NCBI GenBank assembly: GCA_026018925.1
Contig: JAKSZU010000016.1
Coordinates: 30,656,877 to 30,720,876 of the forward strand
Length of the DNA stretch: 64,000 bases
Direction: 5' to 3'
From: Tupaia tana
Lineage: Eukaryota; Chordata; Mammalia; Scandentia; Tupaiidae
The notes under the pieces were generated by a model, which did not search any database, was not told the DNA's origin, and saw nothing but the letters and a program-made list of their open reading frames with translations. Positions within the stretch are counted from its first letter, which is position 1. Every line of letters begins with the position of its first letter. This document shows positions 1-11,330 of the stretch, piece after piece. Made by a program: the position numbers and the translations under genes.

Positions 1-257
1 CATAATGGCTATGTCGCTGGAATACCACGTAGTCAACCACGGTTCGAGTCCTGGACCCAGTGGCTTAAACTAACACCAGGCATATCTGCGTGCATGCCCA
101 AGATCCCAAGTGGAGAATGGAAGAGAAGGGACTGCAGCATGGCCATCACCCTCGGGGGTGATTTCTCGCTTTCTGTCTCTCTGTCTCACTCTCTATCTTT
201 CTGGCGGCAAGCACACATTGCAAAAACCTCTGGAAAAAAAAAGCAAAAAAAAAAGAA
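1..257 (+). mobile_element. SINE-A copy, 5' end cut by window edge
   Basis: This is a tRNA-derived SINE whose first bases lie outside the window. The perfect pol III B box GGTTCGAGTCC is at 41-51. After it come the family body (a segment around 100-130 reading cccaagatcc..gagaatgg), the conserved gggggtgatttctcgctttc block, a CT-rich stretch and an A-rich tail at 232-257. More than 25 related copies occur in the window in both orientations. The family is lineage-specific and I cannot name it. Confidence 0.88.
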
Positions 258-785
258 ATTAGGACCAGTGTAAGTCTCTTTTAGAAATTAGCTGCTGTTT
301 TAGGATTTCCTTCCCTGATCAAATCACTGCAAAATAACTCAGTTCCTTCATGAGTATCTTTGACCCTGCTCTGTGTTACCAAGTTGCTTCTTGGCCAAAC
401 CAATTAAGAGAGAACACTGTGAGCCAACTGCTGCTTGCTGATTTGTCCATTAAGTTTCAACCCTCAACACTTTCAAAGAAGTGTACAAAGGATCTGGCTT
501 TCCAATGAGTTGCATTGATAATTCAGAGAATGTGTCCTGCATTTCTCTCTCTACAACCATCTCCCCCACCCTTCAAGTTCATACTAAATAACTTAGAGCT
601 TTCATGCATTGATTAATCTCATGTAAATATCACCTATTAGTATCAGAAAACAAAATTTCTTTTCCCTTTCTTTTCCTTTTCTTTTCTTTCTTTTCTCTTT
701 CTTTCTCTCTTTCTTTCATTCTTGTTACCATCTCCATACAGCAATGGGTTCTGTAACTAAAGGCCCTCTTTTGTTTTTCTTCAGT
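258..785. other. no gene seen; pyrimidine-rich tract
   Basis: No recognisable gene or repeat. A TTTC/TTCT-rich low-complexity tract runs from about 657 to 722. Confidence 0.5.
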
Positions 786-817
786 TTTTGATAGAGGGTA
801 TATGTGCTCACCAAATG

Positions 818-858
<41 letters not shown>

Positions 859-1047
859 TAGATATCACCACCACTCCCTGGGAGGTTACCCTGGCACAAT
901 CCCTTCTCCTCCAGTTTTCTCTCTGGACTTTGAGCCCACACGCACACGTGTCTGGTTTGATTTTCAAGACACCAGGTCTGAGATTTGAACCATAGTCACC
1001 CATGTGGTATTCAGCCACCTTAACCTTCTAGCTACCTGCTGGCCCCT
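786..1047 (-). mobile_element. SINE-A copy with expanded (GA)n
   Basis: The family is read from the 3' side: tail, then a pure (AG)n run at about 822-855 where other copies have only short CT runs, then the body and the 5' end at ctggcccc (about 1040-1047). The (GA)n tract has evidently grown out of the internal CT-rich part of the SINE. Open frames across this copy are not genes. Confidence 0.85.
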
Positions 1048-1394
1048 AAAGACCTATTTTGTAGGCTGTATCATCCAAATGCAAATTTGAAGAAGCTGGG
1101 ATAGATTGAAATCTCTTCTGGAGCAAAGAGTATTTGGGGAGAAATAGGAGAGGGGATGATTTGGGAGCTGTACAGTTGAGCATAATGAGGCAGGAGCTTA
1201 AGAGGGAAAATGAATAAGGTTACTGGACTTTCTGCCACTCCTCAGTTCAGCCATATACCCAGAATCTTGGAAGAAAAAACCTATCAGTAAGAATTCTGAG
1301 GTAATTTACTATGAGGGGAAAATAGCTCTACTATGCCTTCTTAATCTGTAGTAAATTCTATTTGTTCATTCGCATTTTTAAAGCCAGGAAGCCA
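1048..1394. other. no feature recognised
   Basis: Non-repetitive, AT-rich sequence without convincing coding potential. Confidence 0.45.
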
Positions 1395-1625
1395 TTCTGG
1401 AATCAGGCATACTGGTGCAGAAAAATCTGCTTCTGTTTTGGCACTGGATGAAAACAAACTTCTGGCAAGGGCAGACAACATACGTCAGTGTCAGATACAG
1501 ACTCTAACCTGCTCTAGTCACTTGGTAGTTGATCAAGCAAGTGGTTTAACTTCTCTATGTTCCAATATTATTTTCTCATTTATAGCATGAAGATAGTTAT
1601 AATAATCTCAGAGTTGTAATATTTC
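1395..1625 (+). mobile_element. MIR remnant
   Basis: The order of motifs matches mammalian-wide MIR in sense orientation: gactctaacctgctctagtcactt, then taacttctctatgttcc, then tttatagcatgaagatagttataat. It is strongly diverged, as expected for a repeat predating placental radiation. Boundaries are approximate. Confidence 0.6.
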
Positions 1626-2282
1626 AATGTCAACACCTATAGTCAATCAGAAACAGACATGTATGTATTGATTACTCAGTGTTTATTTATGTTCATTTTA
1701 CATGCTTTTAGATGATAAGATTGTTTGACTTCTCCATTTCTTTTCGTATATTTGTCCTCTTCTTAGGACTATTTTTAGATTTGACAGACTTACATACAAA
1801 CATAGCTATAAAACACACAAATGCTATTAATATATCTGCTAATGAATCCAAATTTCTGTTTGCCATCTAAGTCACTTAAAACCTGATATAGTCATGAATT
1901 CATTTGTTTATTCAGTGAGCCTTCTTTCTATGTCTAATATCTGGATACTTTTCAACTATTATAATCAAATCAGATTAAATTTCAAAATTGCTCTGAAATG
2001 GAAGTGTAAGTGAAAACTTCGCTATCAGTATCTTGATTTGGCTAAGGTTGGAAAACTCAGTTTAGTAAAACAAATAATGACAAAGGCATCTTGTTTGGAG
2101 AGAGGAAAGAAACTAAGTCATCAGTACCTTTTTATGTTTACATGAAACCTAATTTAATCTTCACAAGAAAAATTATACCATCACATCTTTATTATGGACA
2201 ATTGACTTTCCTCGCTTTAAAATTAGGCATTCATGTGCCATGCAAGTATCACCCTTGAAAATGATCTTTGGACATGCTGAAT
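1626..2282. other. no feature recognised
   Basis: AT-rich sequence with stops in all frames and no repeat that I recognise. Confidence 0.45.
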
Positions 2283-2553
2283 ATTTTTTATTTATTTTTT
2301 TTTTCGAAGAGATTTTTGCTGTAGGCTGCATGCACTTGCCGAAGAGACAGAGAGCAAGAAATCATCCCCGCCCCCCCCCCAAAAAAAGAGATGGCCATAC
2401 TGTTCTTCCTTCTCTTCCATTCTCCTCTTGGGATTTTGGGCATCAGGCACACACACCCAGTGTGAGTTTCAAGCCACTTGGGTCCAGGACTCAAAACAGG
2501 TGTTGGCCATGTGGAAGTCTAGTGACGTAACCATTATGCCATCTGCTGTTCTC
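2283..2553 (-). mobile_element. SINE-A copy
   Basis: Runs from a T-rich tail complement at 2285-2305 through gagatttttgctgtagg and the body to the 5' end near ctgctgttctca. A run of C followed by A (about 2369-2387) has expanded in the place of the usual ccccc/aaatcac junction. Confidence 0.85.
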
Positions 2554-3999
2554 AGTGCTGAACACCCTTAACTTTATTCTTGTTATTGTCTTTGCTTCTT
2601 GCCCTAATTGTCATTAACCCAGCTCTTAATTCTTTGGTTCAGCTTCTGTTTTCAGGAGTTCTATCTTTAGACCCAGTACAGACTCAGCTTCTCTAGTCCT
2701 GACATTTTTCTCTATCGTTCCTGGATGGCCTGAGGAACTTCTTATTTAAAGAAACCTCATCACCCTCTCCCTCTTCTCCCTTTGCTGGTATCAGTCCTTT
2801 TGGATGATCTCTTGACTGAGATTCTCTAGGTTTCTTTCAAGAAATGATAAGAAAGATATCAAAATTCACTTAAGAAATACTAATTGTATACTAATCTGTA
2901 CTGATTTTTTAAGACAGTCAAAATGAATAGATCCTCTTTGTCATAATAGAATCAATTTCAAATATTGAAAGGTATTTATATATGTGATCATGGGGCCTTT
3001 TATATTTCACACAAAAATATATAAACTACTTGATGTAAATTGTAATGTGTGTGACTGAAGAATCAAAGAACTCTAGAGAGATTATCTTACTCCCATAGGA
3101 ACATCTAAGGAAGAAGTTTCATGAAACTGAAAATATCGGAAATCTTATTTTCAATGAGCATTCAAACAACAGGGAAAACTTAAAGAAAAAAATAGCCTAT
3201 GACAACAACAACAAAATACTAGCACCATATGACACCATAACTTTGGTAAAGGAAACATTAAAAATATCAAAAGCTTTTATTTATCCTGAGAAAACATTCC
3301 AGTGTCCTTGTTGGCATACTCTTGCATTCCTTAAATCTGAAAACAAGACCATTGAATTTGTCCTAGTTCCAGTATCTAGGATTCATTTTGTTCCTAGGCA
3401 GGAAATATATAGATGGCATTGGTTTTCTTACCAGCAAACTTATATCAGAGAGTTATGGCAGAATGCAAAGTCCAGGTGGCAATCAAGAGTCAATGAGAAC
3501 AACTGACAGCTCTTTTTTCAATTTATTCCTAACTCATCAACTAAGTGTTTAAATGACATGGACCTATGGACCTTTCATACCTTCATACCTCACCTTTGTT
3601 TTCTAAATCTCAACAAGTCCGTACTGAATTTCAGCCATTAACTTATCTTACATGGAGTTAGGGATCTGCCAAGTAAGAGGAACTTTAAAACCATTGGCTT
3701 GCTGCCTTAATATCACTTAGAAGGCTTAGGTAGAAACCATAATAGTAGCTGTAAAAATACACACTACATGCTGCCTTGAACACACCTACTACCATGTATA
3801 GTTATTAAGCTTCATTGGACATATAGCAGGCTTCAACTCTATATTGTTTATGAGACCAACTTTCAACCCATTTCCTCAGGTCACTTAACTATATTCTTGT
3901 TTTATTATCTCAAGTCTGATTTACTTTCTCAGTAAATGGTTTATTATGTCAATACTTTGAGCAATGATCTCCTGTCCCAAAAATTGCAGTGGAGCTCTC
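2554..3999. other. no gene recognised
   Basis: Mostly unique AT-rich sequence with a short (CAA)n at about 3204-3214. An 87-codon open frame at 3243-3506 shows no domain or homology that I recognise and no splice or promoter context, so I treat it as chance. Confidence 0.45.
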
Positions 4000-4195
4000 T
4001 AGGTGCTAGATACTGTGTTAGGCATTGTGGGCATACCACTAATCAGCCATGGTCCTAGTGTTCAAGATGCTTTTCTTTAGGAGAAGAGACAGAAAAGTAA
4101 ATAGGTAATATAATACATGCAAGTCTAATAATAGTGGTGATTGTAGATTGCTGTGGGAGTTAAGGCCTCTGGAAAACATTACTAAAATATTTCAA
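4000..4195 (+). mobile_element. possible MIR/L2-age repeat remnant
   Basis: The phrases gtgctagatactgtgttaggcattgtgg and agaagagacagaaaagtaaataggtaa resemble an ancient mammalian repeat that reads gtgccaggcactgttctagg followed by an ..acaataaacaaata.. segment. The family is not certain. Confidence 0.35.
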
Positions 4196-4509
4196 ATATA
4201 AAGGGATGGCTCATTGTAGGACCCAAGTACAATGAACCAGTTAACTTGGTCAAGGTCAAAAAAAAATTTTTTTTTAAATTTAAAAAAATAAAATAAAAAG
4301 ACTGAGGTCGAATCTATCAAAAAAGAGAGAGGTCTTTGCCTTTTTAGAAATGTCTTACCCGACGGGATCATAAAGAGACGACCTCTTGCCTGAGAGTGTC
4401 TTCAAGGTATGAGTGCTATTCTTTATCCCTATCCCAGTTGACTTCTCAGCCATTGGCCTCCCTTTGTGTCAAAAAGTTTTGATCTTTGGGGCAATGGTAT
4501 TTAGATGGT
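4196..4509. other. no gene; A/T palindromic tract
   Basis: An A-run, T-run, A-run at about 4259-4292 (aaaaaaaatttttttttaaattt..) could fold on itself. Otherwise nothing recognised. Confidence 0.4.
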
Positions 4510-4665
4510 TCTTTGGAGTGCATTCATTTTGAAGTCAGGCATAGATAGATTTAAACTCTGTGACTGCCCATTACAAAGTTTGAACGTTTTCTCTAACCTT
4601 TTAAACCCCAGCTTCCTTATATGTCAAATGAAACTAACAACAATAATGCTGCTGAGATGAGGCAT
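4510..4665 (+). mobile_element. MIR remnant
   Basis: Matches the MIR core in sense orientation: gaagtcaggcatagatagatttaaactctgtgactgcccatta, then ttttctctaacc, then ccccagcttccttatatgtcaaatg. The central conserved MIR domain is recognisable though diverged. Confidence 0.65.
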
Positions 4666-5132
4666 CTAAAGGGTGGAGCATTGTACTGATACATACAGGA
4701 TACATAATAATTATTGGTTCCTTTTTAAAATTAGGGTTGTGGAACGGATGTGCAACCAATTATTGGAAATGCTCTTCAGATCAAAACCCCTCCCTGATTT
4801 CCAGACAATAGAGCATCCTTTGACATTAATAAGGGTCCACGACAACCTAAAAGGCACAGTCTGCAATTTCTCACGTTTAAAATATTTTATGCCACTCTGG
4901 CTTTGCATCTGTTGTACCACTGAAGAACTCCTATTCTTGCTTCAAGTTCGGTTTAAACATCAAGACCTCCAAGGTGATTTCGTTTAGCTGCTCTTTCCTA
5001 CCCAGGTGAAGTTGCTTGTTCTCTTCCCTGTTCTTACTAAGTACTGATTTTTTTCAAGGTTTGATCCACCCACGTCATTATATTTTGTATAATGTCTTTT
5101 ATTACATTTATCGAATTATATTTCCATTATTT
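4666..5132. other. no feature recognised
   Basis: Contains a 104-codon open frame (4673-4987) without any recognisable domain. Its composition and isolation give no support for a real gene. Confidence 0.4.
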
Positions 5133-5299
5133 TTTAGAATCACTTATTTAATTTTAATAATAATAATAGTTATTATTATTATTTAATTCACCTGAGAGAG
5201 AAAGAAAGTGAGAAAGCAAGCTGCCTGGTTTGGGACTGGAACCAGAGTTGACCACGTGAGAGTCCAGTGCCTTAACCACCATATCACATGCTGGCCCCA
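5133..5299 (-). mobile_element. SINE-C (short SINE) copy
   Basis: About 165 bp. On the plus strand the order is an AT-rich tail (5133-5190), cacctgagagagaaagaaagtgagaaagcaagc, then the tRNA-like head complement ending at atgctggcccc (5289-5299). The long body of SINE-A is absent. The tail carries an (ATA)n/(TAT)n run that is itself an inverted repeat. Confidence 0.75.
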
Positions 5300-7810
5300 T
5301 ATTGCAATATTGCATATTGCAATTATTTTTATATACCTATCTATAGAACTTGTATTTTATTGCATGGTAGATTTACAATATCTAGTTGCATGCTTAGTAA
5401 CTGCTTAATAATTATTTGAGGGGGTAAGTGAGCAAATGACTAGACAAAAAAAGATAGAAAAATAATTATCAAATGACTAGGGAAAATGAGTTTTAACTGG
5501 GTGCAATGATCTTAGCAAAGATAGATGAATGAGACATAATGCCTTTCTAATATAATACATAAAACTAATAATTGATAAATTCCATTTAAATAAAAGGAAT
5601 AGATATTCAGGACTCTGAACATAACATCATGAACTCTATCTATAGATTTTACATACTGGTCTAGTTCCTAATGCAAATGAGTCCTTCATACCGAACCTGA
5701 GAGCTAAAGAAGAATGCCTGCACACTTAGGGAAAAAAATAAAAAAACACTATTTAAAGGTATTATATATAAGTAATAGTAGTTACAATGACCATATTATA
5801 CTAATAGACCAGAAAACTGATATCAATAACTATACACCTAAATATCTGTTTTCTTTAGGGTTTTCTCTTGTTATTCCTCTCTAGTTAGGCCTTAATGATT
5901 TATTATTCAACTAAGACAGTATCTTACTTAGTAAGATATTTTTGTAAATAATTTTAGTGAAATAAAGAGCTTCCTTTTTGTCTTTCATACATGTCATAGT
6001 AAAATTCTCCTTTTACCTCTTTTTCACAAATCTTAAGTCTTGAAATAAAATGTACGGATATGTTGAAAACTGATGCCCTATTAATTAAATGAATAAACCA
6101 AGACACAATTTGAATTTAGCTTAATAAGCAAACCAAAGGGAAAGCAGCTGTGTCCCATTAGCTTCTGATTTTCTGCAAAATAGAGGAGGAATGGGATGTA
6201 AAAAAGGATGTCTAAAATTGAGCAGCTTGTGGTTATGTTGCTATAGCTACCAGAGGTTCTTTTTGATGCTTTACTGGGTTGACAAAGAAATAGACTGTTT
6301 GGTATAGTTGCACAAAACAGTCTAATTCACTGCAATAGTGCTGATATTTGACCATGAGCCTTCAGTTCCTCCAGAGTTAAAATATGGATATGAAAGGAAA
6401 GAGGAAAAATTTGAATTAGTTCATGAAGATTAGATCCATATTCTATTAGCAAAGGGAGGGGAATCCATCAGTTTAAGGACAAATATGAGGATAGAAACAT
6501 TTCAAATCACATATAAGCTACCTCCACAAAGTTTACTGGGTATCTCTGAATAAAAATAAAGCCATTCAGGAGGCTATTTAGGAACTGGAGATGATAATGC
6601 TACACAGAATAGAAAATTGTCTTAAAGAAGCCCTTTTCATAAAGAAATTCCCTGCAGATGGTCATGGCTACATCAGAGAAACTACTTCTGGTAGTTTGGC
6701 TGAGAGATATAATGAGAAATATGTCCGAGAGGAAATAATCAAAGTTAGAGAGAAGACGTAAATTGCTCCTCTCCTTAACAATAAATGTAAAGGTTAAATG
6801 TTATTTTTTCCAAGAATCTCAGTAGCACCATGTGGAGTGGTTTTAATGACTGTTAATTTTCTGGAGGATTAGACCATGACCATAGAGAGCTTACACTTAT
6901 TGCAAGAATACTTGAGAGTGTAGTATGTTCTTTTGGAATGGGCACCAACACTACCTCCAGCCTGCCATTTGTTTTTATGAGAAACACCTTTCCTCTTAAA
7001 AGAGAATATTAAACAGGAACATAGAAAAAGCTTCTAAGAGTTCATTATGAAAAGGAGACTCAACTCTGGAGAGGCAGGGTCACATGGCTCAGAATCCTCT
7101 TTCAATTTCCCTCTTCAGTGAATTTTTTTGCTGTGACTTAAATCACCAACACCACACTAACCACAAGAACAACTTTTTAAAAGGGTTTTGGCCAACGTAT
7201 GGGCAACTCAGCACAACACACCGCCCTAAGTATTTGTGAAATGAAAGAAACAAGAATGACAACGTTCACTTTTAAGTCACTGTTTTGAGGATAATTCCTA
7301 CACACCATATACCTCTCAGCTGAAAGGCAAATAATTCTCTCTAGGATTTTGGTGATTCAGCCACCAGAGGAGTTCACTTTCCCCCTTTGACATAGTATGA
7401 TTTAATTCCTTTCAGAACCAACAGAGAAAGAGCATCCTACTATCATTTAATATCCACAGGGTAAGAATGATGCCCTTAGGCAATAGTAGAGATCTTTCAG
7501 CACACTCTTCTTGAGTGTTTGCAATGCGAGCAACAGGTGCAGGTAACACAAGTAAATGAGGCAACTTATTCCTTGATCCAATTGTCATTCCATCATTGCA
7601 AATAAAGAGATAAGTGGAGTTTTTATTTTTTAATTACAGGACAATGGCAAAATCAGAGTCAAGTCTACTTGCCCATTGGAGTTATATAATTCATTTCTAT
7701 AATATATCTCTAATGGAGAGTTCAAAATCTTTAAACCAATTGATTTTATAACTAAAGATATCATGGGAGGAGGAAAGAAAAGACAAAACTAAGATAAAGA
7801 ATATCATTAC
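5300..7810. other. no gene or repeat recognised over 2.5 kb
   Basis: AT-rich, non-repetitive sequence by eye. No open frame longer than 60 codons, no microsatellite of note and no transposon end that I can identify. Confidence 0.45.
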
Positions 7811-7950
7811 TGGGACTGATCTCGTGGTGCAGATGTTGAGCCAGATCCCATATGGCCAACCATGCTTTGAGTGCTATCTCCATTGGCTTGAAAAATATTT
7901 CGTGTGTGTGTGTATACCCCAAATCCTAACAGGATAGAAAAATGTAGGAT
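7811..7950 (+). mobile_element. degraded SINE-A head
   Basis: The head tgggactgatctcgtggtgcagatg..cccatatggccaaccatg and a short ..ttggcttgaaaa.. segment match SINE-A, followed by a small (GT)n and cccaaatcctaacaggat. The remainder of the body is missing or unrecognisable. Confidence 0.5.
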
Positions 7951-8927
7951 AAAGCATTACTGGAGAATTTTTTTCTTTGTATTTCTCTCCCTTTTCTCTT
8001 ATTTTTTATCAAGGGGGTGATCATTTACATAAAAATTTGCACCTAGACGATATTAGTCAACACAGCTGTGTATAAACTGTACTAACTGCTAACTTATTTT
8101 CTTCCTCTCACAAGATGATTTTTCAAATAAATCTAGTAAACTATAAGCTGCCTCTAGAAAGTTGATTGAATACCAATGGGTTATTACAATTTATACATTA
8201 AAAGCTTCAAGGTTAAATTATTACAATATTATGAAAAGGCTAATTTTGACAAGAACAAATTGTTGAAGATTTACTTTTGTTCCCACACATGCCTCTAGTG
8301 AAGTATTTATTTGAACCTATGTGTTTGTTATTCTAAGGTGCATTATTTACTTACCAAGTAATCCTTAAGAAATGTTGCAAGAGTAATTTAGAAATAAAAT
8401 GTGGCATTTGTCGTACAAAAATATTACAGTTGTTCTACTAACATGTAGTTTTTTAGCAGTAGAGTTTCTGCTCTAAAAACCTGATATTTATATGTGAAGT
8501 ATATCACAGTATCATATCATCAAAGAACTTAACTGACTCTAAGATTAAAACATGGAACAACATGGAAATAAAGACTCAAAAATAACAATTTCAATACTTT
8601 TAAAACAATAGCTGAAGTAATCACAGTATTATAAATGTCTGCATTTTTCACTTTAGAATATCAATTATGCAAAGCGACTCTTTAGCTAAGATAAATAAAT
8701 AAGTCCAGATAGACGATTTATTGTTTTTGCATGTGGGGTGTGTGTGTGTTGTTGTTTGTTTGATTCCAGTGGAAGCTCTAAATGACAGAAGCAAGAGCAA
8801 ATGTTAATATTTTTTTCTAAAATTTCCCCAGCAGTATGTATAAAACTAATACAAAAAAAGGACAACTCTGCAGATCTTAGCTCTACTGACTAGAACAAGA
8901 CATGTATGTAGAGGGAGTTTCTGTGTA
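7951..8927. other. no feature recognised
   Basis: AT-rich sequence with a short (GTGTGTGTT) patch near 8738-8760. Nothing coding is seen. Confidence 0.45.
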
Positions 8928-9548
8928 CTGTAGTCCCTTCCATCTCTGGTTTCATTATTCTCAATTTCATTTACCTGTGGTCAACCAGAGTCTAAAAATA
9001 GAAAATGGAAAACTTCAGAAATAAGTAAACCATAAAGTATAAATCACACATCTTTCCGAGTAGCATGATGAAATCCTTCACTCTCCTGCCCATCCCGCTC
9101 AAAACTTGAATCATCCTATGCTCAGCGTGTCCTGGCTGTGGACATCACCTGCTCACCTGTTATTCCCTTAGTAGCATTCTGTTATCAGATTGGCTGTCAG
9201 TTATCTCTCCCAGAGCTTATGTTCAAGTAAGCCTTATTTTACTTAATAATGTCCCGAGGTGCAAAACTAGTGATGCTGGCAATTTGGATATGCCAAGGAG
9301 AAGCTACAAAGTGAGTCCTTTAGTGTGAAAGTTTTCAACTTCAGGAAGAAAGAGAAAAAAAATTGTTTTTTTTGAAATCGTTAAATTTACATACAGTACT
9401 GTAAGATATTTTGAGAGAGAGACCACATTCACATAACTTTTGTCACAATATTGTTCTATTAGCTTTTGTTGTTAATCTCTTCCTGTGTCTAATTTAAATT
9501 AAATTTCACCACACATATGGATGGATAGGCTAAAACATGGTAAATATA
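8928..9548 (+). mobile_element. Tigger-type DNA transposon, left part
   Basis: The left end tgtagtccc..ccatctctgg, then ttacctgtggtcaacc and the segment to aataatgtcccgag follow the 5' part of Tigger1/MER2-type elements (pogo group). The first codons of the transposase frame (start near 9250) are recognisable but frameshifted. After about 9355 the sequence jumps to the element's 3' part (tacagtactgtaagatattttgagagagag), so most of the transposase gene is deleted, as in a non-autonomous derivative. The right end is displaced to 9858-9943 by a nested insertion. Confidence 0.75.
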
Positions 9549-9857
9549 TGTTGAGTCTTCTTTATCTAAAATGCTTGAGACCAGAAGTATTTTGGATTTC
9601 TGTTTCTGAAATATTTATGTATATATAATGAGATATCTTGAGGATGGAACCCAAGTCTCAACATAAATTTTATTTCTGTTCATATAACCTTATATTCATA
9701 GCCTAAAGGTAATTTGATACTGTGTTTTTATATTACATTTTTGATGGCAAGCTGTCACATGAGATAGGGTGTGGAATTTCCCACTTGTGGCATCATGTTG
9801 ACACTCGACAGTTTTGGATTTTGGAGAATTTCTTATTTTCCAATTAAGGATGCTACC
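9549..9857 (+). mobile_element. second DNA transposon nested in the Tigger-type element
   Basis: The left end tgttgagtcttctttatctaaaatgcttg and the right end ccaattaaggatgctacc bracket about 309 bp, with TA on both sides (a TA duplication fits a Tc1/mariner-superfamily insertion). The internal phrase gagatatcttgaggatggaacccaagtct recalls a MER44-like Tigger MITE. The family name is from memory. Confidence 0.6.
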
Positions 9858-9943
9858 TATATAGAGTTTGGTACTATTCACAATTTAAAGGATCTTCTGG
9901 GGATTTTGGAATGTATCCCATGAGGATAAGGGGACTACTATCT
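9858..9943 (+). mobile_element. Tigger-type DNA transposon, right end
   Basis: Resumes with tatatagagtttggtactatt and ends ggataaggggactacta, which is complementary to the left end (tgtagtccctt..) as expected for terminal inverted repeats. It joins cleanly to 9548 when the nested element is removed. Confidence 0.75.
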
Positions 9944-9962
9944 TATTGATTCTCTCTGCTTT

Positions 9963-10140
9963 ATTTTTACTTTTAAAGTTTGTTTGTTTATGAGTGTGGA
10001 AGGGAGGGAGGATCTGTGTGTTGCAGTCCTCCCCCTCAGCACTGTACCTAGCACTGTTTAGGTAGACCCAGGAGGCAAACCCAGAACCTTCACTATGGCT
10101 TCCCTTCTCACACTGCAGTGCCCGTATTGCCTGTGTGATT
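9963..10140 (-). mobile_element. degraded SINE-B copy
   Basis: The start ttttacttttaaagtttgtttg and a later aggcaaacccagaaccttcactatgg resemble the SINE-B arrangement seen clearly at 39088-39312 and 63249-63500. It is diverged and the boundaries are loose. Confidence 0.45.
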
Positions 10141-10278
10141 ATCGTGGTTGGACTTTCACTCTGCTTTTCTTTAAAAAAGAGAATATAGGTGCTTTAAATT
10201 CCAGACTATAAAACATCATTGAAAGAACATACTGTTAAATTAGCACATAATTATGATGTGCTAATTTTTCTTTTCTTT
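10141..10278. other. no feature recognised
   Basis: Short unique spacer. It includes a small inverted repeat, tagcacataattatgatgtgcta (10240-10262). Confidence 0.4.
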
Positions 10279-10409
10279 TTTAGAATTCTTTAATTTTAGT
10301 ATTATTTTAAAATTTTGACCAGAGAGAGAGAGACAGAAGGAAAGAAAGGGAACCACTGTCAGTCATGTGGGAATTCAGTGCCTTAACCATCATGCCACAG
10401 GTCAGCCCT
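10279..10409 (-). mobile_element. SINE-C copy
   Basis: The tail complement (ttttagtattattttaaaattttgaccagagag) is followed by the tRNA-like head complement ending ..accatcatgccacaggtcagccctg. The word tttgaccagagag between head and tail is diagnostic of this short family. Confidence 0.7.
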
Positions 10410-11029
10410 GAATGTGCTAATTTTCATATGTCTCTTTTGTCTTTGGAGCAAGAGTGCAGGAAGAAGCTGGCAGAGTAGGTAGGAAGTCAGAGCTCAGTAG
10501 TGTGTCCATTGTGGACCAGCTAAGTGAAATTGATTTAACCTTGAAACTTAGTGTCCTTCATTAAGAACATGGAAAAATAAATGTCAATCTAAACTTCTCA
10601 AATGATAAATATTAAACTTGCATGAAATAAACTAAAGAAAAGTAAGCTATTTTCTATTTTAGGTGAGTAAAATCAGAAGTGTTTCTCACAGCCTATTCAA
10701 CAGACTATTGTCTTAGTGTCACCAAAGCATGTTTGCCTCATTTTACTCATTTCTGTACTCCCTGGTCCCTCTACCAAAATGCATTACTTAATATATTCAT
10801 CAAATATTTCTTGAACGTCCATAAATTATACAGATCAATGGAGAATAAAAAGGTCAAACCTACTCCCTCTTTTAGGTAATTTACATGAGCACTCTTCACA
10901 AACCTTCTGTAGAAAAGTATATTTATCTCTGTTGTCTTTTCTCTTGGGAGACAGTTCAGGCTTATAAAAAATTAAGCACATTAAGAGGCAACAACAAAGG
11001 TTCTGATACTTAGAAAAGTCCCGAACTGC
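10410..11029. other. no feature recognised
   Basis: Unique AT-rich sequence without coding signal. Confidence 0.4.
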
Positions 11030-11330
11030 ACAGTCAGTGAGAGTAGCACTTAGCCACGGTGGCTATGAAGAGCTGGAGACATGGCTAATCCAAACTGACA
11101 TTCACTGTAAGTGTACCGTATATATCCGATCTGAGAGGGTTATATGAAAAAGTAATATAACGTACCTCAATAATTTATAGTGATGATGTGCCATAGGATA
11201 ACCTTTTGAATATATTGAATTGAATAAAACATTATTCAAGTAATTTCATCTATTTTTTAAATGTGGCTATTAGAAAATTTAAAATTACATATGTGGCAGG
11301 CATTACATTTCTATTGCTTATTCTTGTCAT
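11030..11330 (+). mobile_element. probable ancient DNA-transposon remnant
   Basis: The words agccacggtggctatgaagagctggag, then ttttgaatatattgaattgaataaaacatt, then atgtggctattagaaaatttaaaattacatatgtggc match a common old mammalian repeat, probably of the hAT/Charlie type. I cannot fix the family. Confidence 0.45.

Noticed and set aside
3243..3506. Small host gene of 87 codons
   Set aside because: No homology that I recognise, no repeat of the frame elsewhere, and a length expected by chance in 64 kb.
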